Source: JAEUIT01 sp044220875 (lineage in GTDB: Bacteria; Planctomycetota; Phycisphaerae; Phycisphaerales; SM1A02). Taken from it: a DNA stretch of 64,000 bases. Made by a program: the position numbers and the translations under genes. Below are positions 9,603 through 16,662 of this stretch, piece after piece. The DNA lies in the NCBI GenBank assembly GCA_044220875.1, contig JBGAQH010000001.1, positions 248,001 to 312,000 of the forward strand, in the 5' to 3' direction. The notes under the pieces were generated by a model, which was not told the DNA's origin, ran no database searches, and saw only the letters and a program-made list of their open reading frames with translations. Each line of letters begins with the position of its first letter. The first letter of the stretch is position 1.

Positions 9603-9953
9603 ATGACTTCCTTCGGCCCATCTCCGATCGACCCCCGTGGCGTGCAGGGCGGACTCGCCGGCGCGCAGGGCGTTCGCGCCCACGATCGATCGAAGGCTGC
9701 AACCGACGAGTCACAGCGGCTCCGCGATGCCCGTGAGCGGCGCGTCGCCGGAGCGGAAAGCGAATCGGCCGTCCGCCGCACCGCCGACGAACACGCCGAC
9801 GAGGACAGCGACTCGCATCGCGACCGCCGGGACGGCAAGCGCGACGACTTCCGTCACGAGCTGCCCACCGGCGAGCTCGTCGAGATTCCCGAGCCGCACG
9901 CGAAGCCGGCGCCGCCGCGCGACGGACTGCCGCACATCGACGTGCGCGGCTGA
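9603..9953 (+). CDS. Small hydrophilic protein of unknown function
   Basis: This 116-residue product is very rich in Asp, Arg and Glu, with a central DEDSDSHRDRRDGKRDD stretch and a Pro-rich end. It has no membrane segment or signal peptide and is probably largely disordered. The start MTSFGPSPIDPRGVQGGLAG and the LPTGELVEIPEP end look ordered and protein-like rather than like a shadow frame, and no other frame here gives a better product. It lies 84 nt after the VIT-VWA gene and converges on metF 12 nt away. No function can be assigned. Confidence 0.65.
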   Translation: MTSFGPSPIDPRGVQGGLAGAQGVRAHDRSKAATDESQRLRDARERRVAGAESESAVRRTADEHADEDSDSHRDRRDGKRDDFRHELPTGELVEIPEPHAKPAPPRDGLPHIDVRG

Positions 9954-9966
9954 GTCGGCCGGGCGG

Positions 9967-10866
9967 TTAGCGCGTCGTCGCCGTGCGCACGCCAAGCGTC
10001 TCGTAGATCTGCCGCGTGGCGTCGCTCTTGTTGAGCGTGTAGAAGTGGATCCCGCGCACGCCCCGATCGATGAGGTCGCGGCACTGTTCGGTTGCCCAAT
10101 GCACCCCGACGCGGGCCACCGAGACCGGATCGTCCTGGCAGCGATAGATCGATCGCAGAAGCGGCGCCGGGAAATTCGTGCCGCCGGAGAGTTCGGCCAT
10201 GCGCTTCAGGCCGTCGATGCTCGTGATGGGCATGATGCCGGCGATGATCGGTGCGCGGATGCCCCGAAGGACGCAGCGCTCCTGGAAGTCGAAGAAGGCC
10301 CGGTTGTCGAAGAAGAGCTGGGTGACGATGTAGTCGGCGCCCTCGTCGACCTTCGCCTTCAGGTGATCGGTCTGCACGAGGCGATTCGGCGTCTGGGGAT
10401 GCCCTTCGGGGAAACCCGCGACGCCGATCCCGAAGCCGCGCTTGTCCGGGTGGTGACCCGACTCGTTGAATCGGCGCAGCAGTCGCACGAGCTCGGCGGC
10501 GTAGCGGAAGTCGCCGTCGGCGCCGGCGTCGCGCGGCGCGTCGCCCCGGAGCGCGAGGATGTTCGAGACGCCCGCCGTCGCGTAGCGGGCGACGATCGCC
10601 TCGATGTCGCGAACCGAGTGCCCGACGCACGTCAGGTGCGGAATCGGATCGAGCTTCGTGTCGAGCCGCAGGCGCTCGACCAGGTCATGGGTCCGCGTCC
10701 GGGTCGAGCCACCGGCCCCGTAGGTGACCGAGACGAAGCTCGGCGCCAGGCGCTCGAACTCGCTGATGGTCGAAAAGAGCGCTCCCCATCCGGCATCCGT
10801 CTTCGGCGGGAAGAACTCGAAGGAGTAGGTGATGCTGTCGCGGGCGAAGACGTCGTTGATGTGCAC
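9967..10866 (-). CDS. metF: 5,10-methylenetetrahydrofolate reductase
   Basis: The 299-residue product has the length and motifs of MetF: SFEFFPPKT at the N-terminus, SVTYGAGGSTR, HLTCVGH, and the FAD-binding LALRGDAP strand/loop. The later EGHPQT and FFDNRAFFDF segments are also typical. The enzyme is cytosolic and reduces 5,10-methylene-THF to 5-methyl-THF for methionine synthesis. The start is GTG at 10866, and a TAGCAT hexamer lies 6 nt upstream of it. The gene is divergent from rex, with a shared 94-bp promoter region. No SAM or cobalamin riboswitch fits in that space. High confidence. Confidence 0.95.
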   Translation of the reverse strand: MHINDVFARDSITYSFEFFPPKTDAGWGALFSTISEFERLAPSFVSVTYGAGGSTRTRTHDLVERLRLDTKLDPIPHLTCVGHSVRDIEAIVARYATAGVSNILALRGDAPRDAGADGDFRYAAELVRLLRRFNESGHHPDKRGFGIGVAGFPEGHPQTPNRLVQTDHLKAKVDEGADYIVTQLFFDNRAFFDFQERCVLRGIRAPIIAGIMPITSIDGLKRMAELSGGTNFPAPLLRSIYRCQDDPVSVARVGVHWATEQCRDLIDRGVRGIHFYTLNKSDATRQIYETLGVRTATTR

Positions 10867-10872
10867 GACGAC

Positions 10873-10878
10873 ATGCTA
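10873..10878 (-). promoter_or_regulatory. Start-proximal -10-like hexamer TAGCAT (metF)
   Basis: TAGCAT on the minus strand ends 6 nt before the GTG start of metF. One of fourteen such sites in the window; no clear -35. Confidence 0.45.
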
Positions 10879-10946
10879 CCGCTCCGGTCACCGCGGGCGA
10901 TCGCCGGCCGGTCGGGGCCGGCACCGCTTCCCCGATGCGCCCCGGG

Positions 10947-10952
10947 TACAGT
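10947..10952 (+). promoter_or_regulatory. Start-proximal -10-like hexamer TACAGT (rex)
   Basis: TACAGT ends 8 nt before the rex ATG, leaving no space for a normal leader and Shine-Dalgarno. No Rex-type operator (TTGTGnnnnnnTTCACAA-like) is visible in the metF-rex gap. Confidence 0.45.
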
Positions 10953-10960
10953 GCGACCGT

Positions 10961-11656
10961 ATGGCCACGAGCGACGGCAGCCAGAATCCCGCCAAGAGCT
11001 CGGCGCGAAACAAGATCCCCGAGCCCACCGTTCGGCGGCTGAGCCTCTACCTTCGCGAGCTCCGCGAGCGCGAGCATGCGGGGCAGACGACGACATCGTC
11101 GAAGAAGCTCGGTGAGGCGCTGGGGCTCACCGACGCCCAGGTTCGGAAGGACTTCGCGATCTTCGGCCAGTTCGGACACCCGGGGGTCGGCTACCGAACG
11201 TCGGAGCTGATCGAGCGGATCCGGAAGATCCTCGGGAAGGACTACCGGTGGAACGCCTGCGTCGTCGGCGCCGGCAACATCGGCCGGGCGCTCATGCCCT
11301 ACCCGCGGTTCCGGCTCGACGGCTTTGACATCGTCGCGATCTTCGACCGCGATCCCGCCATCGTCGGCACCCAGATCGGCGACCATCGCGTCCGCCCGTT
11401 GGGGGAACTGCCCGAACTCGTCCGCTCGCGCGAAATCAAGATCGGGATCATCACGGTGCCGGGCGAGGCGGCCCAGGAGACCGCGACGCTCCTGCTCGAT
11501 GCCGGCGTGCTCGGCATCCTGAACTTCGCTCCGCGGCGGCTCGACGTCGGCCAGCGGGCGAGCGTCGTCAACGTCGACTTCTCGGTGGCGCTCGAACAGC
11601 TTGCCTTCCAGATCTCCCTCGGCGTGAAGGGATCGTTCCATGCGGCGAAGAGTTAG
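10961..11656 (+). CDS. rex: Redox-sensing transcriptional repressor Rex
   Basis: The 231-residue product has an N-terminal winged helix (about 20-90: IPEPTVRRLSLYLRELRE, LTDAQVRKDFAIFGQFGHPGVGY) and a Rossmann domain starting VVGAGNIGRAL, the NAD(H)-binding GxGxxG-like loop. The C-terminal helix ends FQISLGVKG as in Rex. The family represses fermentation and respiration genes when NADH/NAD is low. A longer frame upstream overlaps the metF start, so the ATG at 10961 is chosen; it gives the normal family length. It overlaps the following lipoprotein gene by 17 bp, implying one transcript. Target genes cannot be deduced here. Confidence 0.93.
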   Translation: MATSDGSQNPAKSSARNKIPEPTVRRLSLYLRELREREHAGQTTTSSKKLGEALGLTDAQVRKDFAIFGQFGHPGVGYRTSELIERIRKILGKDYRWNACVVGAGNIGRALMPYPRFRLDGFDIVAIFDRDPAIVGTQIGDHRVRPLGELPELVRSREIKIGIITVPGEAAQETATLLLDAGVLGILNFAPRRLDVGQRASVVNVDFSVALEQLAFQISLGVKGSFHAAKS

Positions 11657-12284
11657 ACCAGCCCCGGCCCCGCCCGTCCTCGCCGTCGTTGCCGCGCTTC
11701 TCGGCGGCTGCTCAGCCCGGGCGCTGGTGCCCGGCCCGGACGATCCCCTGCGGGCCCGCATCCATGAGCTTGAGGAGGAGTCCCGGCTCCTCAAGCAGGA
11801 GAACGATGAGCTTCGACAGTCGATCACCCGGACAGCCACCAATGCCGACGCCCTTCGCCCCGAGATCGTGGCGAACGCGCCGATCCCCACTCGCATCGTC
11901 GGGGCCTTCGGATCGGCCGTTCCCGTCGCCGGCGGGTCGGCATCGACCCCGTCGAACGACGGTCCGATCGAGCTGACGGTGCAGGTGAGCCCGACCGACA
12001 GCCGCGACCGTTTCGTGCAGTTGACGGGATGGGTTGACGTGAGCGTCGTGACCTTCAGCAAGAACCCGGCCGAAGCCGTGGTCCTTGCCGCCAGGCACTT
12101 CGAGCCGGGGGAGGTCCGCGACGCGCTCCGGTCCGGGCTCTTCGGCATTCACTACGCATTTGCCCTGCCGCTCCCCGCCGGGACCGCACGCGATCATCGC
12201 GTGGTGGTCGCCCGCGTGCTCTATCGCGACGGATTCACGCAGCGCGAGCTCGAGACCATCGCCGAATGTCCGCTCCGCCGGTGA
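11640..12284 (+). CDS. Coiled-coil lipoprotein of unknown function
   Basis: The 214-residue product has an Arg-rich start, a hydrophobic segment and a lipobox LLGGC (Cys24). A short coiled coil follows (about 35-65, IHELEEESRLLKQENDELRQ), then a beta-rich C-terminal domain with no family I recognise. It should be exported and lipid-anchored, probably facing the periplasm. Its start lies inside the 3' end of rex (17-bp overlap), so it is probably translated from the rex message. The link to redox control is positional only. Confidence 0.75.
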   Translation: MRRRVRPAPAPPVLAVVAALLGGCSARALVPGPDDPLRARIHELEEESRLLKQENDELRQSITRTATNADALRPEIVANAPIPTRIVGAFGSAVPVAGGSASTPSNDGPIELTVQVSPTDSRDRFVQLTGWVDVSVVTFSKNPAEAVVLAARHFEPGEVRDALRSGLFGIHYAFALPLPAGTARDHRVVVARVLYRDGFTQRELETIAECPLRR

Positions 12285-12324
12285 ATACCGCGCGGAACCC
12301 GGCTCGCGGCGGCCGTTCCGGTGC

Positions 12325-12330
12325 TACATT
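12325..12330 (+). promoter_or_regulatory. Start-proximal -10-like hexamer TACATT
   Basis: TACATT ends 7 nt before the ATG of the small lipoprotein gene at 12338. No Shine-Dalgarno is present. Confidence 0.45.
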
Positions 12331-12337
12331 TCCCGCG

Positions 12338-12577
12338 ATGTCCACGCGTCGCTCGCTTCGCCGAACAGCATTTCGCCGCATCGCGATGGCCCTTGCCGTC
12401 GCGGCGGGCTGCGTGAGCGTGACCGGGTGCTTCAAGCCGCTCTTCCCGCCGGACACGCCTCGCACCCAATTCGAGACCTACGACCGAATGCGGTCGCGCT
12501 ACGTGCCGCTCGAAGAGCCCGACGTCTTCGGCACGCCGCAGCCGGCGCTGCGTGCGCGACTCGGTCGCCAAGAGTGA
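12338..12577 (+). CDS. Small lipoprotein of unknown function (79 aa)
   Basis: The product is 79 residues: an Arg-rich n-region, a hydrophobic stretch and the lipobox VTGC (Cys31), followed by about 48 hydrophilic residues ending PQPALRARLGRQE. The frame is open further upstream to 12266, but the ATG at 12338 places the signal peptide correctly and has a TACATT hexamer 7 nt before it. Probably exported and lipidated by Lgt (encoded at 28457-29500). Function unknown. Confidence 0.75.
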   Translation: MSTRRSLRRTAFRRIAMALAVAAGCVSVTGCFKPLFPPDTPRTQFETYDRMRSRYVPLEEPDVFGTPQPALRARLGRQE

Positions 12578-12587
12578 GCCCAACCAA

Positions 12588-12615
12588 TGGTGGACTGCGG
12601 CGAGAGCCTCCACCA
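12588..12615 (+). terminator. Stem-loop after the small lipoprotein gene
   Basis: TGGTGGA and TCCACCA form a perfect 7-bp stem around a 14-nt interior that can pair further (GGC/GCC). It starts 10 nt after the stop codon. There is no T tract, so it is a terminator-like or mRNA-end structure rather than a proven terminator. A 12-bp palindrome (AGCCGGCCGGCT) follows at about 12624. Confidence 0.35.
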
Positions 12616-12794
12616 CATTCAGCCGGCCGGCTCATCACAGCTTCGGGTTGTGCGGCGTGCGCGGAGTACGCGGGCCCTCGACGACCGTCCGATCGCGCAA
12701 CAGCCTTGAACGAATCTGCGCACTTTCTCCACAGTCAGGACGGAGTTCGGCCGATACGGAGTTATCTTCTTCCGCCTTCGAAGGACCGCCGTAC

Positions 12795-13442
12795 GTGAGC
12801 AAGTCGAAGTCATCGCAGCGCCGCCGCAACACGCGTCGAACCCGCATTGTCTGGGCCGCTTTTGGCGGCGCGATGACCTTGGCGGCCGGCGTCCTCTTGG
12901 CGCTGAACGGCGACCTCCGCGGCGTTCCGATCGCGGCGTCGCTCACCGGCGACGCGGGCTCCTCGGGCAGCGCGACCCCGCTCGACCACGCCCGATGGAA
13001 GGCCATCGTCATTCATCACTCCGGTTCGCCGGGCGGAAGCCCCGAATCGCTTGACCGTCTTCATCGCTCGTGGGGCTTCGCCTCGCTGGGCTACCACTTC
13101 GTGATCGGCAACGGCATCGACTTCGGCGATGGCGCCATTCAGGCCGGCCCGCGCTGGAGCCGGCAGGAGCCCGGTGCCCACGTCGCCGCCCGCGCCAACG
13201 GCACGCAGCCGGACGCGGCGTGGTTCAACGAGCACGCCATCGGCATCTGCCTGATCGGCAATGGCGAGCGACGCAGCTTCACCGACAGCCAGATCACGCG
13301 GTTGGGCGAACTTGTCGCCGACCTCCAGCGAGAATTCGGGATCCCGGACAATCAGGTCTTCCTGCACTCGGATCTCGCCGACGTTGCCAGCCCCGGCCGA
13401 TTCTTCCCGGTGGCGGCGTTCGAGTCGGCCCTGCACCGCTGA
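12795..13442 (+). CDS. Membrane-anchored N-acetylmuramoyl-L-alanine amidase-like (amidase_2/PGRP fold) protein
   Basis: From GTG 12795 the product is 215 residues: a basic start, one transmembrane helix (about 19-37) and an amidase_2/PGRP-like domain (about 65-212). Family elements are IVIHHSGSP (His74/75), GYHFVIGNG (His101), GICLIGNG, and a final LHSDLADVASPGRFFP with His191. Enzymes of this fold cut the bond between MurNAc and the peptide stem. The position that is usually a zinc-binding Cys (in '..CPG..') is Ser199 here, so catalysis may be altered or lost. The frame is open far upstream (12552), but GTG 12795 gives a clean signal anchor. A TATCTT hexamer lies 25 nt upstream. Confidence 0.8.
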   Translation: MSKSKSSQRRRNTRRTRIVWAAFGGAMTLAAGVLLALNGDLRGVPIAASLTGDAGSSGSATPLDHARWKAIVIHHSGSPGGSPESLDRLHRSWGFASLGYHFVIGNGIDFGDGAIQAGPRWSRQEPGAHVAARANGTQPDAAWFNEHAIGICLIGNGERRSFTDSQITRLGELVADLQREFGIPDNQVFLHSDLADVASPGRFFPVAAFESALHR

Positions 13443-13634
13443 TTGCGGCCAGCTCGCCCCTTCACCAAGGATCTGGTGGGGAACCGCCTGACGCGCGGCA
13501 TCCGCTGCGTTGCCGGTCGGTTCGCGATACGGTACGTTTTCGGATTTTTGCCCCCGAGCCCGTTGCCCCTCCCGTTGACGTGACGGCGGGTAGCGCCCCG
13601 GAAGCGCCCCCTCGGATCGTCCTCGCGAGCACCC

Positions 13635-14519
13635 ATGAGTTCGGACCTCTTCGGATTCAAGTCGCTGGCGAAGATCGGCCAAGGTGCCGCGAGCGACATC
13701 CACTTGGTCCAGGACCAGAAGACCAAGCAGATCTGGGCCCTGAAACACGTCGTCCGTCGCACCGAGAAGGACGACCGGTTCATCCAGCAGGTCGAGGACG
13801 AGTTCGCCATCGGCAAGCGGCTTGACCACCCGAACCTTCGGGCGACCATCGACCTCTTCCGGAAGCGGAAGCTCTTCAAGACCATCGAGATCGGGCTGCT
13901 CCTCGAGTACGTCGATGCCGGAAGCATCGACCAGCGGATGCCCAAGAACCAGCTCGAGGCCGCCCGGATCTTCGCCCAGGTCGCTCGCGGCCTCGCCCAC
14001 ATGCACGACCGAGGCTTTGTCCACGCCGACATGAAGCCGACGAACGTGATGGTCGCCGACGGCATCGTCAAGGTCATCGACCTCGGCCAGGCCTGTCCGA
14101 TCGGCACGGTCAAGAAGCGAATTCAGGGGACGCCCGGCTACATGGCCCCCGAACAGGCCCATCGCGAGGCGATCACGCCGGCGACCGACATCTACAACTT
14201 CGGCGCAACCATGTACTGGGTGCTGATGGGCGAGGTCATCCCCACCGCCATGCCCCCCAAGGACGAGCAGTCCGGGCTGTACAAGGGCGCGATCGAACGG
14301 GAGCGCATCCCGCTTCCCGCAGCGCCGCACGAGCGAAACCCCAATCTCCACCACCTGCTGTCGAAGCAGATCATGGAGTGCATCCAGCTTGACCCCGGGG
14401 CTCGGCCTCAGTCGATGGATCGGGTGGCCACCCGCCTTGAGCTGATCGCAGACCTCATCGCGAATCCGATCGGCTCGCGGGCATTCAGCTCCGACGAAGA
14501 GTCGAGATCCGACTCGTGA
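13635..14519 (+). CDS. Serine/threonine protein kinase, soluble, non-RD type
   Basis: The 294-residue product is a compact Hanks-type kinase without a transmembrane or sensor domain. It has the Gly loop IGQGAAS (14-20), Lys37 in WALKHV, the catalytic loop HADMKPTN (130-137; Asp132, Lys134 and Asn137 intact but Ala131 in place of the HRD Arg), DLG (149-151) for DFG, and GTPGYMAPEQ. Such kinases phosphorylate Ser/Thr in the cytosol. Its stop overlaps the gph start (GTGA), so they are coupled. The 192 bp before it holds no gene; TACGGT/TACGTT hexamers around 13528-13535 are possible promoter elements. Substrate unknown. Confidence 0.9.
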   Translation: MSSDLFGFKSLAKIGQGAASDIHLVQDQKTKQIWALKHVVRRTEKDDRFIQQVEDEFAIGKRLDHPNLRATIDLFRKRKLFKTIEIGLLLEYVDAGSIDQRMPKNQLEAARIFAQVARGLAHMHDRGFVHADMKPTNVMVADGIVKVIDLGQACPIGTVKKRIQGTPGYMAPEQAHREAITPATDIYNFGATMYWVLMGEVIPTAMPPKDEQSGLYKGAIERERIPLPAAPHERNPNLHHLLSKQIMECIQLDPGARPQSMDRVATRLELIADLIANPIGSRAFSSDEESRSDS

Positions 14520-15253
14520 GCGGTCTCCCCGCCGCCCACGCGGTCGTCTTCGACCTTGACGGAACGCTGGTGGACTCGGCCCACGACTTGGCTGACGCGG
14601 TGAACGAGGTCCTCGTCCGCCGCGACCTCCCGCAATGGCCCGTCGCGACCATCCGTCGGTGGATCGGCGAGGGGGCGGAACGGCTCATGGAGCGGGCCCT
14701 GGTCGGGGGTGACACGGAGCGTCGGCCCGCTGCCGAGGAGACCGCCCGTGCAGTCAGCGAGTTTCGGGCGATCTACCTCGGTCGCTGCACCGTCCACACG
14801 ACGCTCTACCCCGGCGCGATCGAGGCCCTTGAGGCCGCGCGTTCGGCCGGGCTCCCGACGGCGATCCTCACCAACAAGCCCGCCGCGCAGACCGCGGTCA
14901 TCCTTCGGCACTATGGCCTCGACCGGCTGGTTGACGCGTGGTTCGGCGGCGATTCCCCCTTTGGCCGCAAGCCGAGTCCGGCAGGGCTTCTCGCACTGGC
15001 CGAGCGCCTCGGCGTCTCATCCGCACCGCCCGACGCCGTATGGATGGTGGGCGACTCGATCACTGACGTTCGGACGGCCCACGCCGCCCGCGCCACGGCG
15101 GTGGCGGTTCGGGGCGGCTACGACGACGCCAGCCCGATCGACACCTGCCAACCGCCCCCCGCCGTGATGCTCGAGTCGCTTCGCGAATTCGCGGCACTGC
15201 TCGGAGGCGCCGCGCCCGCGGCCGATCGACATCGGCGAAGCGGTTTGCGGTAG
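14516..15253 (+). CDS. gph: HAD-family phosphatase, probable phosphoglycolate phosphatase
   Basis: The 245-residue product shows the HAD motifs: FDLDGTLVDS (motif I nucleophile Asp), ILTNKP (motif II Thr), Lys in FGRKPSP (motif III), and VGDSITDVRTAHAA (motif IV). A helical cap lies between residues about 20 and 95, as in phosphoglycolate phosphatase, which removes 2-phosphoglycolate made during DNA repair or oxygenase side reactions. Related sugar-phosphate phosphatases look alike, so the substrate is less sure than the family. Start is GTG 14516, overlapping the kinase stop by 4 nt. Confidence 0.87.
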   Translation: MSGLPAAHAVVFDLDGTLVDSAHDLADAVNEVLVRRDLPQWPVATIRRWIGEGAERLMERALVGGDTERRPAAEETARAVSEFRAIYLGRCTVHTTLYPGAIEALEAARSAGLPTAILTNKPAAQTAVILRHYGLDRLVDAWFGGDSPFGRKPSPAGLLALAERLGVSSAPPDAVWMVGDSITDVRTAHAARATAVAVRGGYDDASPIDTCQPPPAVMLESLREFAALLGGAAPAADRHRRSGLR

Positions 15254-15256
15254 CCT
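15251..15256 (+). promoter_or_regulatory. Start-proximal -10-like hexamer TAGCCT (ECF sigma of CHAT locus)
   Basis: TAGCCT overlaps the gph stop and ends 9 nt before the GTG of the ECF sigma gene. A TCGACA at 15227-15232 with an 18-nt spacer could be its -35, so the sigma-CHAT unit may have its own promoter. Confidence 0.45.
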
Positions 15257-15265
15257 TGAGCGGTC

Positions 15266-15862
15266 GTGACCGCCTTTCGCAATGACCCGGGCCTCATTGA
15301 AGCCTGTCTCCACGGAGACCGCGGCGCGTGGGATCTGCTGGTCGAGCGCTACTCCCGGCTGGTCTGGTCCATTCCGCGGAAGTATGGACTTGCCCGCGAG
15401 GATGCCGAGGACGTGCACCAGACGGTCTTCGCGACGCTGGTGCACCACTTGGGCGATCTCCGCGATCGCGAACGTCTCTCCTCGTGGCTCATCACGACCG
15501 CGACGCGAGAATGCTGGCGACTGCGGCGAAAGGCGTCGGGCCGGGGCGCAGTGCACAGCGATGCGGCGCTCGAGGAGGTCGCCGAAGTTCCGCTGCCCGA
15601 GACCGACGCCGCCGACGAGCAGAAGCAGCTTGTCCGCGAGGGACTCGACCGGCTGAACGATCGGTGCAAGCACCTGCTTCAGATGCTCTTCTCCTCAGCG
15701 GATGAGCCACACTACCCACAGGTCGCAGAACAACTGGGGATCCCGGTGGGCAGCATCGGACCGACCAGATCGCGATGCCTCGCGAAGCTCGAGGCGATCC
15801 TCCGCGTGCTGGGCGTTCGGGGAGAGACGCAGGCACCACCGACCGAAGGCCCGATCCGATAA
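15266..15862 (+). CDS. ECF-type RNA polymerase sigma factor (CHAT-associated)
   Basis: The 198-residue product has sigma region 2 (about 8-80: DRGAWDLLVERYSRLVWSIP, EDAEDVHQTVFATLV, LSSWLITTATRECWRLRRK) and region 4 (about 120-180: LNDRCKHLLQMLF, then YPQVAEQLGIPVGSIGPTRS as the helix-turn-helix). It would redirect RNA polymerase to a dedicated set of promoters. Start GTG 15266 lies 12 nt after gph. It is followed by a zinc-less anti-sigma-like gene and a TPR-CHAT protease gene, which suggests that proteolysis controls this sigma factor. Confidence 0.9.
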   Translation: MTAFRNDPGLIEACLHGDRGAWDLLVERYSRLVWSIPRKYGLAREDAEDVHQTVFATLVHHLGDLRDRERLSSWLITTATRECWRLRRKASGRGAVHSDAALEEVAEVPLPETDAADEQKQLVREGLDRLNDRCKHLLQMLFSSADEPHYPQVAEQLGIPVGSIGPTRSRCLAKLEAILRVLGVRGETQAPPTEGPIR

Positions 15863-16008
15863 GGCGTCGGCGCTACCCTGAGCACCAAATGCGAAGTTGC
15901 GGTATCTGCTCGACGGCTGGTCTCCTCACCTGATGCTGAACACCGGGTCCGTTCGTGGAGCCCCCGGCGTCTCGAAGGCTGACTCGGACTTCTCAACAGG
16001 CCCGTCCC

Positions 16009-16650
16009 ATGGACATCACGCTTGATCACATCGTCGCTCTCGCCTGTGGCCGCCTCCCGGCGACTGAGGCCGCGGCGGTCCGCGCAGCCATCGCCCAGTC
16101 CGCCGAGCTGCGTGCGGCGTTCGATCGCCTCGGCTTTGCCGCCCGGACCATCGAGGCGGATACGCGTGACCCCGTGCCGGCCGACGCGACTGATGCGGCG
16201 AAGCGTCTCGGTCGCCGCCTCGAGTCGCTCCGCGCTCCCTCGCTGGCCGAACGCATTGATGGTGCCATCCGATCCCTCGTCGGCCGACTCGTCTTCGACA
16301 GCCGACTCGACGGCCCGATCGTCGGACTTCGCGGCGGCACCGGTTTCGTGGTGAGCTACGAAGTCGACGGACCCGCCGGGCGGACCGACATCGATCTTGA
16401 GTGCGCTCCCGCCGGGCCGACCGCGGCGGTGACGGCCACGTCGTTTGACGTCGTCGGCATGGCCAGCGGCCTGCGCGGCGGAATCCTCAACGCCGTCGCC
16501 GACGATGGCGCCGGCCAACGATTCGAGACCGTGATCGACGAGCACGGCATGTTCCGCATGCGACTCGCGGCGGGCACGTATCGCCTTCGCCTGACGCCGA
16601 GCAACGCGAGCGCCGAACCCATCGAGCTGCCGACCTTGGAGCTTCCGTAA
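16009..16650 (+). CDS. Putative cytoplasmic anti-sigma-like protein (zinc-less) with C-terminal beta domain
   Basis: From ATG 16009 the product is 213 residues. Residues 1-50 have the helix-turn-helix-helix layout of zf-HC2 anti-sigma domains (IVALACGRLPATEAAAVRAA, then AELRAAFDRL), but the usual HxxxCxxC zinc residues are absent. The middle is hydrophilic; the C-terminal 110 residues are beta-rich and resemble an Ig-like or carboxypeptidase-regulatory fold (GMFRMRLAAGTYRLRLTP). There is no transmembrane segment, so it should be cytosolic. It lies between the ECF sigma gene (146 nt gap) and the TPR-CHAT gene (12 nt gap). An anti-sigma role, and being a CHAT substrate, are inferences from order and weak similarity. 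A GTG at 15955 is a less likely start. Confidence 0.6.
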   Translation: MDITLDHIVALACGRLPATEAAAVRAAIAQSAELRAAFDRLGFAARTIEADTRDPVPADATDAAKRLGRRLESLRAPSLAERIDGAIRSLVGRLVFDSRLDGPIVGLRGGTGFVVSYEVDGPAGRTDIDLECAPAGPTAAVTATSFDVVGMASGLRGGILNAVADDGAGQRFETVIDEHGMFRMRLAAGTYRLRLTPSNASAEPIELPTLELP

Positions 16651-16662
16651 GGTCGACCTCGC

